Positions 24,694-33,462 of a stretch of 64,000 bases of DNA are shown here, piece after piece. Position 1 is the first letter of the stretch. Every line of letters begins with the position of its first letter. Position numbers and translations under genes: made by a program. The notes under the pieces were generated by a model. It made no database searches. It was not told where the DNA came from and worked only from the letters and a program-made list of their open reading frames with translations. Origin of the DNA: Actinoplanes sp. N902-109 (GTDB lineage Bacteria; Actinomycetota; Actinomycetes; Mycobacteriales; Micromonosporaceae); assembly GCF_000389965.1 (NCBI RefSeq), contig NC_021191.1, positions 3,907,501-3,971,500 on the forward strand, written 5' to 3'.

Positions 24694-25287
24694 GTGACCG
24701 ACCTGCCACCGCCGCCACCACCCCGTGCGGCAGCGTCGAGACGAGCCGACGCCGCGCGCAATCGGGCGCGCATTCTCGACGCGGCGCGCGCCGCGTTCGC
24801 CGCCACCGGCCCCGACACGTCCATGGCCGAGGTGGCCCGTCGCTCCGGGCTCGGCTCGGCGACCCTGTACCGCAACTTCGCCACCCGCCGGGAACTTCTC
24901 GAAGCACTGCTCGTCGAGGAGATCGACGACGTATGCGCAGCCGCCGCCGCTGTTCAGGGCGACACCCCGGGGGAGCGGCTGGTCGCCTGGCTACGCCGAT
25001 TCTTCCGCTACGTCACCGACAAGCGGCCGGTGGTGATCGGGCTGGTCGAGCAGACCGATGTCAGCAACCCCGTCCTCAACACCCGGGACCGGCTGCTCGC
25101 CGCGGGCCAGCCGCTGCTCTCCGCTGCCCAGGACGCTCGGCAGGTCTCCCGCGCGCTGAGCCTGGACCAGATCCTCGACCTCGTCATCGCCGTCGCGAAG
25201 ATTCCCGGGACCCGGCAGCATCGCCAGCCGATCTTCGACACCGCGCTGGACGGCCTGTGCCGGCAGCCGCCCCGCCCGCCGACGTGA
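24694..25287 (+). CDS. TetR-family transcriptional regulator
   Basis: This 197-residue repressor has an N-terminal helix-turn-helix: RARILDAARAAFAATG, DTSMAEVARRSGLGSATLYRNFATRRELLEALL. The C-terminal ligand-binding half is variable. It is of the type often annotated as SACE_7040-like, with the C-terminal RLLAAGQPLL segment. GTG codons at 24691 and 24694 are both possible starts. I prefer 24694 because AAAAGGG then lies 6 bases upstream. The gene is divergent from the DUF3291-LAL-hydrolase operon and is followed by the P450 gene 114 bases downstream, so either or both may be its targets. Confidence 0.85.
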   Translation: MTDLPPPPPPRAAASRRADAARNRARILDAARAAFAATGPDTSMAEVARRSGLGSATLYRNFATRRELLEALLVEEIDDVCAAAAAVQGDTPGERLVAWLRRFFRYVTDKRPVVIGLVEQTDVSNPVLNTRDRLLAAGQPLLSAAQDARQVSRALSLDQILDLVIAVAKIPGTRQHRQPIFDTALDGLCRQPPRPPT

Positions 25288-25401
25288 TCCGCCCGGTTCC
25301 GACCTCGGCGGCACCGGCGGCGGCTGTACCGCGTTCCGTTCATGGCCGGCCTGCGGCACACTCGGTGACGACACGCGCGTCGATCCATCGGGAGGTGCCG
25401 C

Positions 25402-26592
25402 ATGCCGTTCCTCGACGTTGCCGACCCGGGGTTCAGCTTCACCGCACCGGAGGTCTTCGCCGCCCAGGCCGCCGGCTGGTACGCCGACAGCCCCGTCGGC
25501 CTGATCGTCCTGCGCCACGCCGAGGCCCAGGAACTGCTCCGCGACCGGCGGCTCGACCACGGCGGGGACGGCTACCTGGTGCTCAACGGCATCACCTCCG
25601 GGCCCGTCCACGACTGGTGGGTCCCGATGATGGTCAACCATGACGGCGCCGAGCACCGCCGGTTGCGCGGGCTGGTCGGGCGCGCGTTCACCCCCCGTAC
25701 GGTCGATGCGCTGCGGCCGTACATCCGGGAGAAGACGGAGGCCTTGGCCGACGAGATGGCGGCGACCGGGCGCACCGAGTTCGTCAGCGCGTTCGCCGAC
25801 CGCCTGCCGCTGGCCGTGATGTGCGAGCTGCTCGGGGTGCCCGCGGCCGACTACGCCACGTTCAGCGTGTGGACCAGTGACATCGGGCTGATCTTCGGCC
25901 TGGCCGCCGGTGGGGACACCGCCGCCCGGGTGGAACGGGCCGTCGCGGGTCTGGACAGCTATGTGGACACGCTGATCGACGAGAAGGCGGCGCACCCGGC
26001 CGACGACCTGATCTCCGCGATGGTCGGCGCCTGGCGGGCCGAGCAGACCGTGACCCGTGCCGAGCTGCGCAACCTGCTGGTCACCCTGGTGTTCGGGGCG
26101 CACGACAACACCCGCCACCAGTTCTCCAACACGATGGTCAGCTTCGCCGAGCACCCGGAGCAGTGGACGCTGCTGCGCGAGCGGCCCGAGCTGGCCGGGC
26201 AGGCCGTGCGCGAGGCGATGCGCTGGCGGCCCTCGGCCAACACGGTGCTGCGCCGGGCCACCGTGGACCTCGAGTTCCGCGGGCTGCCGATCGCCGCGGG
26301 CACGTTCCTGACCGTGGCCGCGCAGACCGCCCAGCGCGACCCGCGGGCGTATCCCGGCGGGGACCGTTTCGACATCACCGCCGAGCGGGCGGCACCCCTG
26401 CTGCAGTTCGGCGGCGGGCCGCACTACTGCCTGGGCTCGGCGCTGGCCCAGGCCGAGCTCGGCGAGGCGTTGCCCATCCTGGCCCGCCGCTTCGCCGCAC
26501 CGGTGATCAGCGGCGAGGTCACCTGGCGCCCGGCCATCGGCATCCACGGCCCCGACGAACTGCCGCTGCACCTCACCGCCGCGCCGGGCTGA
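25402..26592 (+). CDS. Cytochrome P450
   Basis: This 396-residue class I bacterial P450 contains HDGAEHRRLRGLVGRAFTPR (C-helix), the ExxR motif EAMRWRPS, and the heme loop FGGGPHYCLG with axial Cys343. The I-helix reads GAHDNT where most P450s have AGxET or AGxDT. The acid is kept as Asp235, but the conserved oxygen-activating Thr is Asn236, followed by Thr237. That may shift the chemistry toward peroxide use or an altered proton path. No ferredoxin gene is adjacent. A GGGAGG site precedes the ATG. The substrate is unknown. Confidence 0.92.
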   Translation: MPFLDVADPGFSFTAPEVFAAQAAGWYADSPVGLIVLRHAEAQELLRDRRLDHGGDGYLVLNGITSGPVHDWWVPMMVNHDGAEHRRLRGLVGRAFTPRTVDALRPYIREKTEALADEMAATGRTEFVSAFADRLPLAVMCELLGVPAADYATFSVWTSDIGLIFGLAAGGDTAARVERAVAGLDSYVDTLIDEKAAHPADDLISAMVGAWRAEQTVTRAELRNLLVTLVFGAHDNTRHQFSNTMVSFAEHPEQWTLLRERPELAGQAVREAMRWRPSANTVLRRATVDLEFRGLPIAAGTFLTVAAQTAQRDPRAYPGGDRFDITAERAAPLLQFGGGPHYCLGSALAQAELGEALPILARRFAAPVISGEVTWRPAIGIHGPDELPLHLTAAPG

Positions 26593-27037
26593 CGCCGCAC
26601 GCCGTCCGGGTGACGGCAGTATGGTGCCATGGACGACTAGGCATCCAGGCGATGGTGCCGCCGGCCGGGGCGCTGACGGCCGACTTCGTCGGCGAGGAGA
26701 GCGAGCGTCTTCTGCCCGCAGCAGGTGCTGGTCCGCAACCTGATCGACGTGCTCCTGCGCGCCGGTGGGGACCTGCGCTTCGAAGCCGACGGCGTACGGC
26801 TCACCGGCGGCGGGATCACGTACGGGCAGCACACGATCGAGGCCGACTCCATCGCCGGTCGCGCGGGCGGAGCTGCGGCGGCAGTTCACCGACCCGGCGG
26901 CGGCCGAGCTGATGGCGGGGTTCTTCGACGGGACGAGCTGAGCACCGCTTACGAAGTTCTTACGGCCGGGTCCGCGCCCCGCGCCCTCGCATCGACTGTG
27001 GTGATACTCGGTTCGGCATCGACCGAAGGGGACAGTC
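26593..27037. other. Intergenic region containing a decayed gene
   Basis: Apart from the flavin monooxygenase relic at 26698-26868, I see a second short coding-like end in another frame (ELRRQFTDPAAAELMAGFF, stop at 26939-26941) whose family I do not recognise. The rest up to the propeller gene holds no supported feature. Confidence 0.5.
26698..26868 (+). pseudogene. Relic of an FAD-dependent (PobA-like) aromatic monooxygenase
   Basis: About 57 codons read VFCPQQVLVRNLIDVLLRAG, then DLRFEADGVRL and IEADSIAG. This resembles the middle of 4-hydroxybenzoate 3-monooxygenase-type enzymes, where a Q-x-x-L/V-x-x-L segment is followed by (V/I)RFEAEDVRL and ...D-x-IAGCDG. The match stops just where the conserved CDGFHG should follow, and there is no N-terminal FAD motif. 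The gene is reduced to an internal fragment. Confidence 0.5.
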
Positions 27038-28117
27038 ATGGGGGTTGGACGAAGCGCGGTGGCGCTCGGGGTGGTGGTGGCCGGCCTGACCACCGCGGCA
27101 CCGGCAGCGGCGGCGGCGACGAACTGGCGCATGCTGCCGGTGCCGCCGCTCAAACCGGCGAACGCGCTGCTGGACATCAGCGCCACCGGGCCGGGCGACG
27201 TGTGGGCCGCCGGTTACCAGGACGACAGCTACGGCCGGATCTCACCGCACCCGTACGCGCTGCTGCACTGGAACGGCACCAGCTGGGCCGAGCAGACGCT
27301 GCCGGGGGAGCGGATCAGCCTGGCGGCTGTCAGCGCCGCCGCGCCCGCCGACGTGTGGACGGTGGGCCAGGACAAGGATCTCGCGGCCTACGTCGCGCAC
27401 TGGGACGGCACGGCCTGGCGGGACTACCGGCTGCCCGGCAGCAGCGGGACCCGGGCGGTGCTCACCGACGTCGACAGCCGTGGTGGCCGCACGCTGCTGG
27501 CCGGTGGCAACGGTCATGCGCTGCTCGTCGAGCCGGACGCCGGTGGCTTCACCCCGGTCCCGGTGCCCGGCGCGGATGCGTGGGCCGGTGACCTGTACGG
27601 CGTGACGACCGCCCCGGACGGCTCGGCCTTCGCCGTCGGCTCCTGGTTCGTCGACAACGCGGGTTATCCGGAACCGCTGGTCGTGCAGAACACCGGCGGG
27701 TCGTGGCGGGTGGCGGCGCTGCCGAGGATCCCCGCCGCCCGGCTGCTCGATGTCTGGGCCCGCTCGGCCACCGACGCCTGGGCGGTCGGCTCGGCCACCT
27801 ACGACAGCAACCCCGAACCGGTGCTGCTGCACTGGGACGGCCGTACGTGGCAGCGGGTCAGCACCGGTCTGAGCACCGGCACGCTGTCCGCGGTCGCCGG
27901 GGATGCCTCCGGCACCGTCTGGGTGAGCGCCTACGACTACCCGGCGTCGAAGTTCCTGCGCTACCAGAGGGGCAAGTGGACCACGGTGACCGGGCCCGCG
28001 GCGCCGTACCTGTCGGCGCTCACCGCCGTGCCGGGCACGTCCTCGTTCTGGGCGGTGGGCCTGGACACCACCCCCGGCGGCGACATCGCCGCGGTGATCG
28101 AACGCACCGGTTCCTGA
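27038..28117 (+). CDS. Secreted beta-propeller-like repeat protein
   Basis: This 359-residue exported protein has a signal peptide of about 28 residues (ends AAAAATNW). The mature part repeats a pattern around DVWAAG, DVWTVG, DAWAVG and FWAVG, each followed by LLHWNGTSW, VAHWDGTAW or LLHWDGRTW. Such repeats build bladed propellers in actinomycete exported proteins. No catalytic motif is visible, and the role may be binding at the cell surface. It precedes a secreted M36 protease by 41 bases on the same strand, and the two may be expressed together. Confidence 0.75.
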   Translation: MGVGRSAVALGVVVAGLTTAAPAAAAATNWRMLPVPPLKPANALLDISATGPGDVWAAGYQDDSYGRISPHPYALLHWNGTSWAEQTLPGERISLAAVSAAAPADVWTVGQDKDLAAYVAHWDGTAWRDYRLPGSSGTRAVLTDVDSRGGRTLLAGGNGHALLVEPDAGGFTPVPVPGADAWAGDLYGVTTAPDGSAFAVGSWFVDNAGYPEPLVVQNTGGSWRVAALPRIPAARLLDVWARSATDAWAVGSATYDSNPEPVLLHWDGRTWQRVSTGLSTGTLSAVAGDASGTVWVSAYDYPASKFLRYQRGKWTTVTGPAAPYLSALTAVPGTSSFWAVGLDTTPGGDIAAVIERTGS

Positions 28118-28124
28118 CGGGCAT

Positions 28125-28140
28125 TGATCTGGGTAGATCA
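28125..28140. promoter_or_regulatory. Inverted repeat TGATCT-GGGT-AGATCA
   Basis: A perfect 6-bp inverted repeat with a 4-base spacer lies in the 41-base gap between the propeller gene and the M36 protease gene. It could be an operator or a weak processing hairpin. Confidence 0.35.
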
Positions 28141-28158
28141 CTTTGTCAGGCTGTCCGG

Positions 28159-30960
28159 GTGAAGACGACAATGAGGCGGGTTGTCGCCGGGGGTGCGGTG
28201 CTGGCCGCGGGGCTCGTCCCGGCCGCGACCGGCAGCACCCCGGCGACAGCAGCACCGACGGCACCGGTCACGGCCCGCGCGGCAGCGCCCGGCGCACCGG
28301 ACGACTACGACGCGCGGCGCGACCCGGCCCTTGCCGGTGCGCTCAGCGCGCGGGCGGCGACGCTCGCGGCCAAGGCACCGGCCGCGGCCGGCACCCTGCG
28401 GTCCCAGCTCGGCGAGCAGGGCATCGTGGACATCGACCCGCTGACCGGCACCCCGCGGCAGGTGGCCCGGCTCGACGGCTTCCTCACCGGGCCGTCGCGC
28501 AAGCCCGCCGTGCAGGTGGCCCGGGCCTACCTCACGGCGCACGCCGACCTCTTCGGGGTCGATCCGGCCGCGCTCACGCTGCGCCGCGACTACGTCGACG
28601 TGGACGGCACGCATCACCTCAGCTTCCTGCAGCGGGTCGGCTCGGTGCCGGTGTTCGGCAACGGCATCCGCGCGGATGTCGCCCGCTCCGGTGCGTTGAT
28701 CCAGATGACCGGTTCGCCCGTACGGCAACTGCCCAGCGGTCTCGCCGCCGCGAAGCTGACCGCCGGGCAGGCGCTCGACACGGCCCGGCGCAACGTGCGG
28801 GAAACCCGGTCCACGCCCAGCGACAAGGCCCAGCTGGTGGCCTTCCCGACGGCGTCGGGGGTGCGGCTGGGCTACCAGACGCTCACCATGCAGACCGGGT
28901 ACCTGCACGTGGTGGACGCGCAGACCGGCCGCATCCTCTACCGGCAGAGCATCACCGACAACGAGGCCGCGCCCGACGCGCTGGTCTGGGACAACTATCC
29001 GGGGGCACCGGCCGGTGGCAAGCAGCGGCCCGTCTCGCTGCGCAAGTGGCTCTCCCCGGACGCGAAGAACCTGACCGGCGCTTCCTCGCACGTGTTCTCC
29101 GACCTCAACGACAACAACGTGGCCGATGCGGGCGAGGAGGTCGGGCCGAGCTCGCCGGGACACTTCCGCTACCCGTTGCAGGAGTTCGGCGGCCCGCTGT
29201 GCTCGGCGCAGTACCGCTGCACGTGGGACCCGGACGCGGCCTACTCGTGGCAGCCGAACCGGGCGATGGACGCGACCCAGCTGCTGTACTTCACCTCGGT
29301 GTTCCACGACCACCTGGCGGCCGCGCCGATCGGGTTCACCCGCGCGGCGGGCAACTTCGAGACCCGCGACGGCGACCCGGTGCAGGTGAACGATCTGGAC
29401 GGGGCGGACACCGACAACGGCTTCCCGGACAGCAACCACGTCGACAACGCCAACATGTCGACGCCGCCGGACGGCACCCCGCCCACCATGCAGATGTACC
29501 TGCAACCGGCGGCGCACACGACGCCCGAGGAGGACCCGTACGTGCCCTCCGACGTCGGCAACGAGGCGTCGTCGGTCTACCACGAGTACACCCACGGGCT
29601 GTCCAACCGGCTCGTCGTCGACGCGGCCGGGGTGTCCACCCTGAACGGGCCGCAGTCCGGGGCGATGGGGGAGGCGTGGAGCGACTGGTACGCCTACGAC
29701 TACCTGCAGGCCGTGGGGCTGGAGAAGGACACCCGCAAGCCGGGTGAGCTGGTCGTCTTCGAGTACTCCACGGCCGGGGCGAACACCATCCGCACCGAGC
29801 CGCTGGACTGCCCGGTCGGCGCCCCGGCCACCGTCTGCCCCGGCACCGCGACGGCGGGTCCCGGTGGTTACACGTACGGCGACTTCGGGCACATCTCGCG
29901 GCGCGGCCCGGAGGTGCACGCCGACGGTGAGATCTGGGCGCAGACGTTGTGGGACCTGCGCACCGCCCTCGGCTACCGGCTCACCGACTCGCTGGTGACC
30001 CGGGCCATGGAGTTGTCCCCGGCCGGACCGTCGTTCCTGGACATGCGCAACGCGATCCTGATGGCCGACCGGGTCCGGACCGGCGGCCGGCACCAGAAAG
30101 CCATCTGGACCGTCTTCGCGCAGCGCGGCATGGGCTTCTTCGCCGCCGCGCTCGACGACTCGGACACCGCGCCGGGCGAGGACTTCTCGCTGCCGCCCGG
30201 CCCGCACGCGCCGCGCAGCTCGGTCGCCGGCACCGTGACCGACCAGGCCACCGGCCGGCCGGTGGCCGGGGTCGCGATCACCTTCGGCGGGCACAGCTCC
30301 GGGTTCGCCGGGTCGTACGCCGCGGTCACCGACGCCAACGGTCACTACCGGATCGGCAACGTCGTCGCCGGCACCTATCCGAAGGTCGCGGCCGGTGGCG
30401 CCGGGCTCGAACGGCAGGTCAAGACGGTCACGGTGACCCGCGCCCCGGCCGTCGTCGACTGGACGGTCCGCCGGGACTGGGCCGCCGCGCCCGGCGGTGC
30501 CGCGATCATCGACTTCACCGGCGAGGACTACAGCGACTTCGGGTGCGGCCCGGGCCAGGCCATCGACATGTCCCAGGGCAGCGGCTGGATCACCGACTGG
30601 ACCGGTGCGCCGCGGTCGGTCACCATCGCGCTGCCCGCGGCGGTCGACCTGACCTCGATCGAGATCAACCCGAGCGGCACCTGCGGCGACGACCCCAGCT
30701 CGTCGACCGGCGACTACCGGGTGGAGACCTCGGCGGACGGTACGGCCTGGACGCCGGCCGCCACCGGGCACTTCGGCATCGGCAACCGCAACGCGATGAA
30801 CCCGGTCACCCTGACCGGTGGCACGACCGGGGTGCGGTTCGTGCGCTACACCATGCTCGGCACCCAGGTCGCCGACGAGGGTGGCACCTGCCCGAGCCAG
30901 AAGACCGGCTGCATGTACATCGAGACCGCGGAGGTCGGCGTCTACGGCACCGCCGCCTGA
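28159..30960 (+). CDS. Secreted M36 (fungalysin-type) metalloprotease with discoidin-like C-terminus
   Basis: This 933-residue exported zinc protease has a signal peptide and then a propeptide (about 40-290) with FTP/PepSY-type repeats. The M36 catalytic domain carries HEYTH (His475, His479) and the third ligand in GEAWSDW (Glu505). A carboxypeptidase-regulatory-like beta domain (VAGTVTDQATGRPVAGVAI) follows, then a C-terminal discoidin-like domain (residues about 790-930). Fungalysins degrade proteins outside the cell and mature by autocatalytic removal of the propeptide. The start is GTG 28159; an in-frame ATG at 28171 would also keep the signal peptide. Confidence 0.9.
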   Translation: MKTTMRRVVAGGAVLAAGLVPAATGSTPATAAPTAPVTARAAAPGAPDDYDARRDPALAGALSARAATLAAKAPAAAGTLRSQLGEQGIVDIDPLTGTPRQVARLDGFLTGPSRKPAVQVARAYLTAHADLFGVDPAALTLRRDYVDVDGTHHLSFLQRVGSVPVFGNGIRADVARSGALIQMTGSPVRQLPSGLAAAKLTAGQALDTARRNVRETRSTPSDKAQLVAFPTASGVRLGYQTLTMQTGYLHVVDAQTGRILYRQSITDNEAAPDALVWDNYPGAPAGGKQRPVSLRKWLSPDAKNLTGASSHVFSDLNDNNVADAGEEVGPSSPGHFRYPLQEFGGPLCSAQYRCTWDPDAAYSWQPNRAMDATQLLYFTSVFHDHLAAAPIGFTRAAGNFETRDGDPVQVNDLDGADTDNGFPDSNHVDNANMSTPPDGTPPTMQMYLQPAAHTTPEEDPYVPSDVGNEASSVYHEYTHGLSNRLVVDAAGVSTLNGPQSGAMGEAWSDWYAYDYLQAVGLEKDTRKPGELVVFEYSTAGANTIRTEPLDCPVGAPATVCPGTATAGPGGYTYGDFGHISRRGPEVHADGEIWAQTLWDLRTALGYRLTDSLVTRAMELSPAGPSFLDMRNAILMADRVRTGGRHQKAIWTVFAQRGMGFFAAALDDSDTAPGEDFSLPPGPHAPRSSVAGTVTDQATGRPVAGVAITFGGHSSGFAGSYAAVTDANGHYRIGNVVAGTYPKVAAGGAGLERQVKTVTVTRAPAVVDWTVRRDWAAAPGGAAIIDFTGEDYSDFGCGPGQAIDMSQGSGWITDWTGAPRSVTIALPAAVDLTSIEINPSGTCGDDPSSSTGDYRVETSADGTAWTPAATGHFGIGNRNAMNPVTLTGGTTGVRFVRYTMLGTQVADEGGTCPSQKTGCMYIETAEVGVYGTAA

Positions 30961-30967
30961 GCCCCGC

Positions 30968-30997
30968 GCCTGGCCGGTCTCAGCGGGCCGGCCAGGC
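30968..30997. terminator. Bidirectional hairpin between M36 protease and RsbQ-like genes
   Basis: A perfect 10-bp stem (30968-30977 with 30988-30997) and a 10-base loop span the junction of the convergent genes, including the stop codon of the RsbQ-like gene. It has no U-tract. Confidence 0.55.
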
Positions 30998-31813
30998 CCC
31001 GCGGTCGCGCAGGTAGCCGGTGATCGCGGCGATGGTCTCCGCGGGGGCGCTGAGGTTGGGACAGTGCCCGGTGGCGTTCATGATCACCAGGGTGCTGTCC
31101 CGGAGGTTGGCGTGCACGTAGTGGCCGACCTGCTTCGGGGCGATGACGTCGTCGGTGCACTGCAGGACCAGGGCCGGGGTTCGTACGAAGCGCAGGTCCT
31201 TGCGGTTGTCGGACAGGAACGTCACGTGCGCGAACCGCTTGGCGATCTCGGGGTCGGTGGCGCAGAAGCTGTTCACCAGTTCCAGGGCCAGCTCGGGGTG
31301 CTGCGGGTTGGCCATGATGATCGGGGCGATCACGCTGGACCAGCCGAGGTAGTTGCTGTCCAGCGAGTCCATCATGTCGTCGATGTCGGACCGGCTGAAC
31401 CCGCCGTGGTAGTCGCCGTCGTCGATGTAGGACGGCGAGGGCCCGACCAGGATCAGGTGGGCGAAGCGCTCGGGCTCGCGGATCGCGGCCAGTATCCCGA
31501 TCATCGCGCTGACCGAGTGGCCGACGAAGATCACGTCGTGCAGGTCCAGCTCGTGGATGATCTCCAGGACGTCGGAGGCGTACCCGTCGAGCTGCGAGTA
31601 GCGCACGCTGTCGTAGGCCCGCAGGTCGGAGCGGCCCACGCCGACGTGGTCGAACAGCACCACCCGGAACGAGTTCTCGAACGCCGGGGTCACCAGCCGC
31701 CACATGTTCTGGTCGCAGCCGTAGCCGTGCGAGAACATCATCGGCTGACCGGTGGCCGGACCGTGCACGTGGATGGCGTGCCGGTCGGTCACGGACCTCG
31801 CTGCCTCATCCAT
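30980..31813 (-). CDS. RsbQ-like alpha/beta hydrolase
   Basis: This 277-residue protein closely follows the RsbQ/KAI2-type small hydrolases: HGYGCDQNMW near the oxyanion hole, nucleophile Ser in GHSVSAMIG, Asp in CTDDVIAP and His in ATGHCPNLS. In Bacillus, RsbQ supplies a small hydrophobic signal to the PAS-phosphatase RsbP to switch on the general stress sigma factor. No RsbP-like gene lies next to it here, so the partner may be elsewhere or the function may differ. Relatives include the karrikin and strigolactone receptors of plants. No signal peptide is present. Confidence 0.85.
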   Translation of the reverse strand: MDEAARSVTDRHAIHVHGPATGQPMMFSHGYGCDQNMWRLVTPAFENSFRVVLFDHVGVGRSDLRAYDSVRYSQLDGYASDVLEIIHELDLHDVIFVGHSVSAMIGILAAIREPERFAHLILVGPSPSYIDDGDYHGGFSRSDIDDMMDSLDSNYLGWSSVIAPIIMANPQHPELALELVNSFCATDPEIAKRFAHVTFLSDNRKDLRFVRTPALVLQCTDDVIAPKQVGHYVHANLRDSTLVIMNATGHCPNLSAPAETIAAITGYLRDRGAWPAR

Positions 31814-31867
31814 GGGACCACGCTAGCCGCGCCGGGCCGGGCGCCGCGCACCCGCTGTGCGGCATGA

Positions 31868-31903
31868 GGGCCGGAGCCGGGACGTCCGCCCCGGCTCCGG
31901 CCC
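31868..31903 (-). terminator. Hairpin after the GH43 gene
   Basis: A perfect 14-bp stem (31868-31881 with 31890-31903) and an 8-base loop lie 7 bases past the GH43 stop. There is no U-tract, as in many actinomycete terminators. Confidence 0.65.
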
Positions 31904-31909
31904 CGCTGG

Positions 31910-33388
31910 TCAGGCGATGTCGATGGCGTCGAGCTCGGCGAAGTTGGCGCCCTTGCCGTACGTCAGGGTGTTGGTGCCGGCCCTGAGCGGCACGGAGCGC
32001 TCGCTGACCTGCCAGTTGTCCCACCCGGTGACGGGGTAGTCCACCGTGCCCGCGGCGGTGCCGTTGACGGTCAGGGTGTGGCTGGCCGCGCCGCCGTCGG
32101 AGCCGTTGGCGTAGCGGGTGGAGAGCCGGTAGGTGCCCGCCCGGGGCACGTACACGCTGAAGGTGACCCGGCTGTCGGCGAAGTCGATGCCGCCGACGAC
32201 GATGCCGTTGCTGGCGCCGCCGACCGCATAGCGGGCGTTGGCCCGGGCGAACGTCGCGTTCTCGGCCTCGTACCGGATCTTGGCGCCCTGCACGACGGGC
32301 CGGCTGCCCTGCCAGTCGAGCCGCTGGGAATAGACCGCCCGGTAGCTGAACGTGGGGTCCCAGCCGTGGAAGATGATCCGGTCCTTGCCGTCCGGGCCGG
32401 TCACGATGTCCTGGCCGCCGGGGCCGCGCACGGTCCCCGTGAAGGCGTCGGTGGTCATCAGCGGCGCGGCGGCCTTGGTGTACGGGCCACGCAGGCTGGG
32501 CGCGGTGGCGTAGCTGCTGATGTAGCTGCCGTTGCCGAAGAAGTTCGCCGAGTAGAACAGCACGTAGGTGCCGTTGTGCTTCCACAGCGTCGGCGCCTCG
32601 ACGAGGGTGCCCTCGAACGGCTTGTCCTGCTTGATCAGCTGGGTCTCGGTGCCGGTGCGGCGCAGCCCGTCCGAGCTGACCTGCTGCAGGTGCAGCCAGG
32701 TGTCCTGGGAGCAGCAGTTGCCGTCGTTCTTCCACAGGATGTAGCGGCGGCCGTGCTCGCTGAACGAGGAGGCGTCGATCGCGCCGCCGATCTCCGGGGT
32801 GCAGACCAGCGCGGTGTCCTTCGGCACGAACGGCCCGCCGGGCGCGGTGGCGGTGGCGGCACCGATGCACTGCTTGCCGGAGGCCCGGTCGTGCGCGACG
32901 TACCACATCACGAAGCTGTGCTTGCCGGTGGCGAACACCTCGGGCGCCCAGACGCCGTGGTCGCCGGACCCGCCGGGCGGGAACGACCAGTCCGGGTCGG
33001 CCCAGGCGCCCAGCGTGGGCAGCGCGTCGCCGGCCTGCACGGTCCAGCTGACCAGGTCGGTGGAGGTGGCCCACTTGATGTGCCGGCCGTCGCTGTTGGT
33101 GGCGTAGGCGTAGTAGGTGCGCCCGGCCTGCATGACGTCCGGGTCGGCGAAGTTCTCGTCGATGACCGGCCCGGCCGCGACGGCGGGCGCGGACGTGCCC
33201 GCGGCGCCGGTCGGGGTCCGGCCCGCGACGGCGACCGCGGCGCCGGCCGGGGTCCTGCCCGCGACAGCGGCGGTGACGGCGTTCGAGGGGGTGGCGGAGG
33301 CGGACAGCGCGCCGGCGGCCAGGGCCAGCGCGGCGGAGACGGCGGTGGCCAGGCGCAGGGAGCTGCGCCGGGCCGAAGCGTTGAGCAT
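31910..33388 (-). CDS. Secreted GH43-family glycosidase with CBM35/CBM6-like C-terminus
   Basis: This 492-residue exported protein has a signal peptide and a low-complexity Ala/Thr stretch containing AVAGRTPxGAA twice. A five-bladed propeller domain of clan GH-F follows: ENFADPDVMQAGRTYYAYAT (the conserved catalytic Asp), GVWAPEVF, IDASSFSE and VEAPTLWKHNGTYVLFYS with the likely acid Glu. The C-terminal domain (from about residue 365) starts YEAENATF and ends NFAELDAIDIA, the pattern of CBM35/CBM6 modules. GH43 enzymes are alpha-arabinofuranosidases or beta-xylosidases. Substrate is not decidable here. Confidence 0.87.
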   Translation of the reverse strand: MLNASARRSSLRLATAVSAALALAAGALSASATPSNAVTAAVAGRTPAGAAVAVAGRTPTGAAGTSAPAVAAGPVIDENFADPDVMQAGRTYYAYATNSDGRHIKWATSTDLVSWTVQAGDALPTLGAWADPDWSFPPGGSGDHGVWAPEVFATGKHSFVMWYVAHDRASGKQCIGAATATAPGGPFVPKDTALVCTPEIGGAIDASSFSEHGRRYILWKNDGNCCSQDTWLHLQQVSSDGLRRTGTETQLIKQDKPFEGTLVEAPTLWKHNGTYVLFYSANFFGNGSYISSYATAPSLRGPYTKAAAPLMTTDAFTGTVRGPGGQDIVTGPDGKDRIIFHGWDPTFSYRAVYSQRLDWQGSRPVVQGAKIRYEAENATFARANARYAVGGASNGIVVGGIDFADSRVTFSVYVPRAGTYRLSTRYANGSDGGAASHTLTVNGTAAGTVDYPVTGWDNWQVSERSVPLRAGTNTLTYGKGANFAELDAIDIA

Positions 33389-33417
33389 GTGTTCTCCACT
33401 GAGGTCGGTGGTGTTAC

Positions 33418-33448
33418 ATCATGAGGTTTTCCTTTCGGTTTTTGTCAA
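33418..33448 (-). promoter_or_regulatory. Candidate promoter of the GH43 gene
   Basis: On the minus strand a consensus -35 TTGACA (33448-33443) is followed after 19 bases by CATGAT (33423-33418) as a possible -10. It sits in an unusually AT-rich 40-base patch upstream of the start codon at 33388. The spacing is long, so the -10 is uncertain. Confidence 0.4.
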
Positions 33449-33462
33449 GAGATGTTCGACGA

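Noticed and set aside
28138..30771. Long minus-strand open frame antisense to the M36 protease
   Set aside because: Same GC artefact: no motifs, Arg/Val/Gly-rich, while the plus strand shows HEYTH and a signal peptide.
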